Positions 56,893 to 64,000 of a DNA stretch of 64,000 nt are shown piece by piece; within the stretch, counting starts at the first letter, position 1, and each line of letters starts with the position of its first letter. Under the pieces are notes generated by a model that saw only the letters and a program-made list of their open reading frames with translations, was not told the DNA's origin and did not search any database. The position numbers and the translations under genes are program-made. The stretch is from Verticillium longisporum (taxonomy: Eukaryota; Ascomycota; Sordariomycetes; Glomerellales; Plectosphaerellaceae), in contig JAETXT010000008.1 in the NCBI GenBank assembly GCA_019188255.1, positions 4,030,001 to 4,094,000 on the forward strand, in the 5' to 3' direction.

Positions 56893-58903
56893 ATGGGTGG
56901 ACCACACGAAGGCTCAGCAGAGTATGTTCCCGTTGCATCATTTTCAAGTCGAAAAAGTAGTCATCCGTGAGTATCAACACATCTTTGTTAGCTGTATGCG
57001 TTCTTCGAAATTAAAACTGACTAGTCAAGATACCTCTCTGGAAATTTTGCTCCTATCCAGAGCTCTCTTCCTCTCACGCGCTGCTCGTACACTGGTATAA
57101 TCCCACCAGATCTTGCTGGCGGGCAGTACGTCCGTAACGGCGGCAACCCCTCGCCAACAATGACTCGGAGCGCACAGCACACTGGTTCGACGGCGACGGC
57201 ATGTTGTCAGGCGTTCTGTTCCGGTCTTGCACTGACGGCTCTATCGTCCCGGAGTTCGTCAATCAATACCTTGAGACCGATGTGTACAGGTATACGAAGC
57301 GCAGTAAACATCCGACGAGACCTGTACTACCTAGTATCGCCTCGTTAGTGAACCCAGCGTCATCTTTCCTGCACATCATGTTCGAGATTTTGCGAACCGT
57401 GCTCCTTGTCGTTCTCTCCAGGTTTCAGAGCGCAGGTGCCACGATTAAGAAGATCAGTGTTGCCAATACAAGCGTCGTCTTCCATGATGGTCGTGCCTTG
57501 GCCACGTGTGAGAGCGGTCCGCCCTTACGCTTCACGCTGCCTTCCCTTGAAACAGTCGGCTGGTTCGATGGAGCCAAAGCAGAGAATGAGATTGCTACAG
57601 CAAGCTCTGAAGGCACATTCGGAGGACATGGGCCCCTGTCGTGGATGCGGGAATGGACAACGGCTCACCCGCGCGTCGACCCCTGACAAACGAGCTGATA
57701 TCCTACCACTCGACCTTCGTTGCCCCCTTTGTTCGCTACTCTGTCATACAACCACGACACACCAAGTCCCTCGAGGCCAGAAAAGCGAAGCCTTCTCTCA
57801 TCAACAGACCCATCCCCGGGATTTCGTCCCCCAAGATGATGCACGACTTTGGCGTGTCGCTCGCGCACACCGTCATCCTAGACCTGCCCCTATCTCTCGA
57901 TCCCATGAACCTCCTGCGCGGCACCCCAAGTCTCTCCTACGACTCGACAGCCCGCTCCCGCTTCGGCGTCTTCCCCCGCCACAACCCCGATCTAATCAAA
58001 TGGTTCGAGACGAACCCCTGCATCATCTTTCACACCGCGAACTGCTGGGACGAGCCCGCGACCCTCGAGCGCGACGCAGCCCTCCACCTCCTCGCCTGCC
58101 GTCTCACCTCCCCCTCGATGATCTTCAGCGCCGGAAACCTCCCGACGCCAGCCGTCCGCCCCGTGCCGCCAGAGTACGCCGAGGAAGAGCAGTGCCGGCT
58201 CTACTACCTTTCCTTCCCCCTCGGCAACGACGACGACGAAAATGCAGCCATCAAGCACCAGTGGGCCCTGTCAGCGATCGCCTTTGAGTTCCCCACCGTC
58301 GCGCCGGCCGCCGCCATGCGCGACGCCCGCTACGTCTACGGCTGCACAACGGGCCAGGACACCTACGCGGCGCCCCTGGGCAAGGCCGCCAAGATTGACT
58401 ACCTGGCCAAGATGGACGTCGCGACGCTCATCGCGCGGGGCCAGGCGGATCCGCCGCGCGAGGTCACGGGATGCGTTGACGCGAGGACGGTCAGGGAGAT
58501 CATGGCGCATGACGACCCGCGCGATCCGATCCGGCTCTTCGGGATGCCGGAGGGGTGGTTTGCGCAGGAACCGCGATTTGTGCCGAGGGTCGGGGCCAGG
58601 AGCGAGGATGACGGGTTCTTGTTGACGTATGTGTTTGACGAGGCGCAGTTGGACGAGACGGGTGCATGTAGGCCTGATGCCGTGAGTGAGCTGTGGGTCA
58701 TTGATGCAAAGGGCATGAGGGATGTTGTTGCGAGGGTAAAACTGCCACAGAGGGTGCCGTATGGGTTGCATGGGAATTGGTTTAGCGAAGAGGACATCAG
58801 TGGACAGATTCCGTATGAGAAAGTGAGAGGTCAGGAGGGGGAAAGGGGGGGAACTGGCTTGCTGGACAAGATGCGAGAGACATGTGAAGACTGGGTTGGA
58901 TAG
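56893..58903 (+). CDS. carX: Carotenoid cleavage oxygenase, CarX-like (retinal-forming), two apparent frameshifts
   Basis: Exons 56893-56966 and 57030-58903, with the junction giving HP|YLSGNFAPI, encode about 649 residues after two single-base corrections. Family landmarks are GGQYVRNGGNP, AHWFDGDGMLSG, ISVANTSVVFHDGRALATCESG, TAHPRVDP, MMHDFGVSLAHT, FHTANCWDE, QEPRFVPR and VPYGLHGNWFS. The four iron-ligand histidines expected of the RPE65/CCD family are found in TAHP, MMHDF, FHTAN and LHGNW. In Fusarium, CarX cleaves beta-carotene-type substrates to retinal, the chromophore of the neighbouring opsin. Frame breaks: near 57157 (after GGNPS) and near 57684 (CCC where CCCC would read VDPLTNELISYHS). 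Both are one-base losses. Everything else is well conserved, so an active gene with sequence errors is favoured. An upstream ATG at 56548 is less likely. Confidence 0.9.
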
Positions 58904-59288
58904 AACACGTTTCATGGTCGGCTCGTTGATTACAATGAATCCAACCTCCAGTGAGCTTCATGACACTTCTTTATTACACTCGTTTGGACAGTTGAACTTT
59001 GGGAATCGAAGAGGTAATCACGTTGGCATGGGACAAGTTGGTTTAACAATTTTATTGATTGGCTAGTAACTTCGAAGCGGCCACGAACGGCAAGCTACGA
59101 AAGCACTGCAGAAAAGGTGCGAGTCAAGAGATCACTCATCGACATTTTATCGCAGAGAAAGTCATCAAACACCCAGACTGTTGTTGTGAACAGCCTCTAT
59201 CATCATCTTCATTCCAGTCCAGCGTGATGACGATGTTGGATCGATACATCCGTTGGTGGTATCTCGTGTAAAGCATAACCCCGGCATT
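58904..59288. other. Short region between convergent genes
   Basis: A/T-rich 3' flanks of carX and the ENA ATPase; no other feature was seen. Confidence 0.45.
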
Positions 59289-62200
59289 TTACATGCCAAC
59301 TCCGTTTCGAGAGGTGCAGTTGATTCCAGCAGAGCACTCTGACGATAATTGGGCAAACGCAATCTTTTGTTTAAACCTGGTCCTCCGGGGCGGCAGGCTG
59401 ACCTGGACGCCAAGACCAAGCTTGCGCTTGATGGCCTTCCAGGTCTCGAAAAGGGCAATGTATACGACGACGCAGCCTGCAACAATGCCCCATTCCCATG
59501 TAATGCCAGTGTGCTTGAACACTGCGTGATTGATGACAGGGATGTAGACAACGGGGAACGTCATGACGAAGCCGCCCATGACGGCCCAGAAGAGGAAGCG
59601 GTTCTTCCAGACGGTCTTGAAAACAGACAAGGGTCCACTGTGAGACTCAGGCTCCATGTTGAACAAACTGCGCTGGAAGTGCTTGACCTCCCAGGATGTG
59701 ACAAGCAGGAGGAAGCTCAGCGTCGAGAAGGTCGTCGAACGGGCGCGGAAAGCAACGTCGCAGGAGGGGTTGTATCCTTCATTGCAGCCGTGTCCAAGAT
59801 CGCCGCCGCCAGGGCCGTAGGTGACGGATGCGAAGGCAGCGAGACAGAGAGATCCCATGCACACACCGTAGATCATCTTGTCGCGGACCAGGTCGAAGGT
59901 AAAGACACCAACACGCAGGTCGTGAGGCTTGCGGTAGAGGATATCGGGCTGAGCCTCTTCCAGGCCCAGACCGATGGCGAGGAACGACGAAGTGATAAGG
60001 TTCGCCCACAAAATCTCAATAGGAGACAAGGGGAAGATCGACGTGCCAGAGTCATCCTGGAAGACCAGGCCGATCAAAAGAAGGAAAACCTGTGCAATGT
60101 TGGAAATCAGAAGATGGAGGAGGAACTGTAAACGGCATTAGTCATGTGCGTAGCTGATAGAAAAACCAGGAACTTACCTTCTGAATATTGTCAAACAGGC
60201 GTCGGCCCTGCTGAATTGCAGTAACGATGGACGAGAAGTTGTCATCTGTAAGAACCATATCAGCCGCCTCCTTGGCGACGTCACTGCCTCGCTTGCCCAT
60301 GGCAATACCGACATCAGCCTTCTTGAGAGCGGGCGAGTCGTTGACACCATCACCCGTCATGATGCAGAAGGCCTTGCGGCGGTGCATTGCTTCAAGCATG
60401 CGTACCTTGGTCAAAGGGCTACAGCGGGCGAGGACGAGAGGCAGACTTTCCAGGCTGTCAATCTCCTGCTCGGACATGGAGTCGAAGCGGCTCGCAGGCA
60501 TAACAGCCCAGTCGCCCTCACCTCCCTGAAGGATGCCGACTTCGTAAGCGATGGCGGTGGCAGTCTTAATGTGGTCACCAGTGGCCATATGGACGGAAAT
60601 ACCGGCAGTCTTGCATTTCTTGACAGCGCCGAGAGTCTCGACACGGGGAGGATCGTAAAGACCGGCGAGGCCAAGGAAGCGAAGGCCCTTCTCCGTCTCC
60701 TCGCGCTTGCTGGCATCTTCATCGTCAGACAGAGACCGGGATCCAACGCAGAGGACACGAAGGCCCTCGGAGGCAAGCTCGTCAGCCTTGGCAGCGATGC
60801 GAGCCTTGACCTCCTCGGTCTCATTGAGACGGGCGATCATGACTTCGACGGCACCCTTGGTGTAGATGTTGCGGACCTTGGAGGCCTCATAAACAACAGA
60901 CATCATCTTCACAGAAGAGTCAAAGGGGAATTCGGAAACCAGTCTGCTGTTGTCACCCTGAACGACGTCGGCCTTGCCCTTGCCGAAGCGCATGGCGAAG
61001 ACGTGAAGCGCAATCTCGGTAGGCTCGCCAATGGCGGACCAGTTGGGTGCCACTTCGGTCTGAACGGTGGTCATCGACTCGGTGTCGGTGCCGGTAGCCT
61101 TGCCGTCGGTGACGACAGAGTTGTTGCAGAGGGAGATGGCCTTGAGGAAAGCGCCCATAGTGGAGGCCTGGATCGTGTCATCGCTGTTTCCAACGGTGGG
61201 AGTCGAGGCGGAACTCGAGGCAGAGCTGGTCAGGCCGGGCCACTTGATTTTACCGCTGGCAGGGTCGTTGGGAACGGTCCAGTCCTGGATGTCGGCAGTC
61301 GTCTCCTCCGTCAGTCAGATCCTACGAGTGAACATGCGGGCCTGGGTGAGGGTACCCGACCTGTCGGAACAGATGTTGGTGACGCCGCCCAGAGGTTCGA
61401 GAGGAGCGAGCTTGCGGACGATAACGTTGCCCTTCGCCATGGCCTTGGTACCGACAGCCATAGTGATGGTCAAGACTGCGATGAGGGACTCGGGGATAAC
61501 CGCGACACCGACGCAGATACCATAGATGAGGACCTGCGAGCTGATCTCAAACTTGCTGGCGGAGAAGACGATGATGGCAAGGAGGATGGCAAGGCCGAAC
61601 AAGAGCAGGGCGAATTTGCTGAGCTTAACTTGCAGGGGCGTGCCAACGAGGCCGAGAATGCTCTTGGCACCGTCCTTAAAACGATACCAGGCGCGAGCCG
61701 GGAGCGAGGCACCCTCGACCTTCTTGCGCGTCGTGCGCAGCATGGCCGCGATCTTGCCAACCTCTGTGTCGGCGCCGATAGCTGCGACAAGACCACGAGC
61801 GCGACCGCGGGTGATGGTGGTCGCTGAGTAGACCATGTTGAGGCGGTCGCCCAGAGGGAGGTCCGCGTCGTGGAAAATAGCCTCGGGATGCTTACTAGTG
61901 GGAAGCGATTCGCCGGTCAACAGTGCCTCGTCGGAAGACAGGTTGATACCGTCGAGGAGACGAAGATCGGCAGGCACGACATCACCGACGGAGATCATGA
62001 CGAGATCACCCTTGACGAGGGTCTCGGCCTTGACGGACTCAATGTTGCCGTCGCGGACGACTTTACAGGTAGGTGCCGACAGGGCATATAGCGACTGAAT
62101 GGTCTGTTCAGCGCGATAGTCCTGAACGAAACCAACGACGATGTTGAGCACGATGACAGCGGTGATGACACCGCCTTCAATGTAGTCCTTGATAGCGAAG

Positions 62201-62673
62201 GACAGGATCATAACGATCACGAGAACGAGGGTCAGACTGTTCGAGATCTGTCTCATGAGAATCTCCCAAACGGATAGGCCCTTGGCTCCCTCGAGAGCGT
62301 TGGGGCCATCACGCTCGAGGCGGGCAGCGGCCTCGCTCTTGGAGAGACCATTTTCAAGGTCGGTCTGCCAGGTGTTTCGGAGGCTGTCGATGGGGATGCA
62401 GTGAACGGGCCGAAGAGCATCGTGCTGGTGCTCGGGTCCCTTTTCCTGCTGAAGTCTCTCGACTAGCTGATGCTCCTTCTGCTGCTGCTCGACAGTGTGC
62501 GAGTCCTTGAGATAGGTAGCGCTGGTGGTACTGGTGATGGCAGTACTAATTGCTGTGATGATGGGGGGCTTCTCATTGAAACCACCTATACCATTCGAGG
62601 GGTCGTCCTGCTCGGCAGCGGGCTCCGCAGAATCGTAGTTGTGACCATTCCTGGTGGCGTCGGTTTCTCCCAT
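59289..62673 (-). CDS. ENA: ENA-type Na+-exporting P-type ATPase (type IID) with altered phosphorylation motif and an in-frame TGA
   Basis: Exons 62673-60178 and 60125-59289 encode about 1,110 codons. Domains: cytosolic N-terminus; cation-ATPase N-domain (WQTDLENGLSKSEAAARL); helices with SNSLTLVLVIVMILSFAIKD; actuator TGESLPTS; helix 4 VAVIPESLIAVLTITMAVGTKAM; nucleotide domain (IYTKGAVEVMIARL); TGDGVNDSPALKKADVGIAMG; and a C-terminal membrane region. Overall it matches fungal ENA pumps, which export Na+ or K+ at high pH or salt. Two oddities cluster: the signature reads CSDRSGTLTQARM at about residues 435-447 where P-type pumps have DKTGT, and 16 codons after the phosphorylation aspartate a TGA at 61317-61315 interrupts the frame (RRI-stop-LTEETT), probably from a TGG tryptophan codon. 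The frame is the same on both sides. As written the gene would make an inactive product; the rest is well conserved. Confidence 0.88.
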
Positions 62674-63785
62674 CGGATACTGGTTGGTTCCTTGGTGTAA
62701 GCAAGCGGGTTTGCAAATGAATGCAAGAGACGTGTGGGTGCGAGAAGGGTGGGTTGGGGGAGAGAAGGGGGGTTGGGAGGGTGTGAAGGAATGGAAAGGC
62801 AAGTACGGACGAGGGAGGATCGGGGGCGGGTTCTTTAAACCTTTTGCGGGGGGCAGAGTGAATGGGAGAATGGCAGACCACGAGGACTTGATGGACGGGC
62901 GCACTTCCATGGACTGACGACGGACGGCCGATGAGAAGCGGCTCGGGGATCGTCCGGTCGGGGCGGGTGTGCGTGGGTGGGAAAGGTGTCACACGCCCAA
63001 ACGGATATGGCGTTACTCCACGCCAAGTACCAGACGTACCTCCCGGTTCCTCCACAATACATCCTGACGGCACCCTCCAACACACGCGACGTTCCATTTT
63101 CTTGATGGCCAGGCCTAGCTCGTCATGTCGCCTGCTGCACAACGCGTGGTGTTTGCTGCATTCTGCTTACTGTTCCTGGGGCTCCAGAGCTCCAGAGGAC
63201 AGACTGCCTCTGTCTTCCTGTACGAGGCTCTCCTGGTACCTGAGGACGATCATCACGGTGCTGCCGGCTACCCACTTTCTGTCGGCTGCTGATCGCATCT
63301 CTTGGGCACACGCCTTGGTCGCGGAATAAGCATTGGTTGGCGCATGGGATGTGGAGAGGGCAGCAGAGGGGAAAGGGCGTCGCCAAGTGTTGCTGGTGCA
63401 CCAAGTTTGTCGAGACGCCAGAGACTCAGCAAGGAACTGGCCTTCGTCTGTCGGTCATCGTCCGAACGGCACGGTCATCGTCCGTCGTTGGCGGAGGCTG
63501 ACTGGACTGGTGCTCCACCCTCTGGGTTGAGCCAAGTCGTCGTCACCAAGCTGAGGAGCGCCAATCAAGGAGGATTGAAGATGCAGAGCGGCCAATCAGG
63601 GCGTATTCCAGCGGGCTTCGAGACCAATCGAACAGGACAATGCGGGGAGGCGAGAGGACCCAGTGGCTGTGTTGACGCTTTAGACGCTTGGCGGGTGGGA
63701 GGGAGAGCGAGGCGAATTGGAGTGACGGGAATCGGTGATAGGCAGGGCGAGATGCTGGGATGTGTTGGGTGCTGCTGAAGAGAGA

Positions 63786-63818
<33 letters not shown>

Positions 63819-64000
63819 CAAGCGATACAGATACAGGGTGGAGCGGAAGAACGACGAAAGAAACAGGGTGTCTTACCGTGTCTTGCTGCGACATCATCGT
63901 CATGACGTGGAACCCTCGAGGCCACGGACCAGCAGGAGCGCAAGGGGACAACAAGGATAGCGATGCTCAATAGGTGCTGAAACGAAGGGCGACAAGGAAA
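62674..64000. other. Promoter flank of the ENA ATPase and right edge
   Basis: It holds the leader and promoter of the ENA gene. No gene was recognised to the window edge. Confidence 0.45.
63780..63818. repeat. (GA)n microsatellite
   Basis: About 19 GA dinucleotides with small interruptions. Confidence 0.9.

Noticed and set aside
60382..61827. 481-codon plus-strand frame opposite the ENA ATPase
   Set aside because: Antisense shadow of ATPase coding sequence.
1..64000. CRISPR arrays, prokaryotic operons, integrated virus or intact transposon
   Set aside because: The sequence is intron-containing fungal DNA; no spaced repeats, capsid, polymerase, integrase or transposase motifs were recognised.

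Overview
The window is nuclear DNA of a filamentous ascomycete. Introns are short (about 45-110 nt), with GTRNGT donors and CTRAC-like branch sites, and intergenic spaces are long and rich in C/T or G/A. The protein families are typical of Sordariomycetes: PTH11/rhodopsin-like membrane receptor, OPT transporter, WSC proteins, CBM1 protein, a CarO-type opsin next to a CarX-type carotenoid oxygenase, and an ENA Na+-ATPase. Hypocreales is my best guess because carO and carX are neighbours, but the sequence alone does not prove it.

Layout. 0-9 kb: the 5' part of a rhodopsin-like seven-helix membrane protein runs off the left edge (-), followed by a small VOC/glyoxalase protein (-) and a 13-exon oligopeptide transporter (+). 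11-16 kb: a secreted WSC protein of about 1,670 residues (+). 16.6-19.5 kb: a heavily broken large fungal gene (+). 20-22.3 kb: an Erv2-type sulfhydryl oxidase (+) and the proteasome beta1 subunit PRE3 (+), whose catalytic threonine lies in a 15-nt microexon. 25-28.7 kb: a PHO80/Pcl-type cyclin (+) with a long pyrimidine-rich leader and a probable 846-nt 5'UTR intron. 29.5-30 kb: a second VOC protein (-). 31-34.7 kb: a Na+/K+-ATPase-like (type IIC) P-type ATPase (-). 38-41 kb: an F-box-like protein (+) and a homocysteine S-methyltransferase (-). 42-43 kb: an unknown gene broken by two TAG codons (+). 43.6-44.3 kb: a secreted CBM1 protein (+). 46.2-46.8 kb: a short coiled-coil (SCOC-like) protein (-). 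46.8-53.6 kb: almost 7 kb with no recognisable gene. 53.6-54.5 kb: an F-box/ankyrin relic (-). 54.8-62.7 kb: the most coherent neighbourhood, with a proton-pump-type opsin (-) divergent from a retinal-forming carotenoid oxygenase (+), then an ENA-type Na+-ATPase (-) with an altered phosphorylation motif and an in-frame stop.

A feature of the whole window is that several otherwise well-preserved genes each carry one or two small frameshifts (OPT, PRE3, cyclin, opsin, carX twice, perhaps the WSC gene). Most look like the loss of one base, several in homopolymers, and one hits an essential gene. Indel errors in a draft assembly are therefore more likely than mass gene loss. The ENA ATPase differs: it carries substitutions and a stop, not an indel. 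The large relic, the TAG-broken gene and the F-box/ankyrin relic look like genuinely dead genes.

I see no CRISPR array, no convincing tRNA or rRNA gene, no intact transposon and no clear secondary-metabolite cluster.
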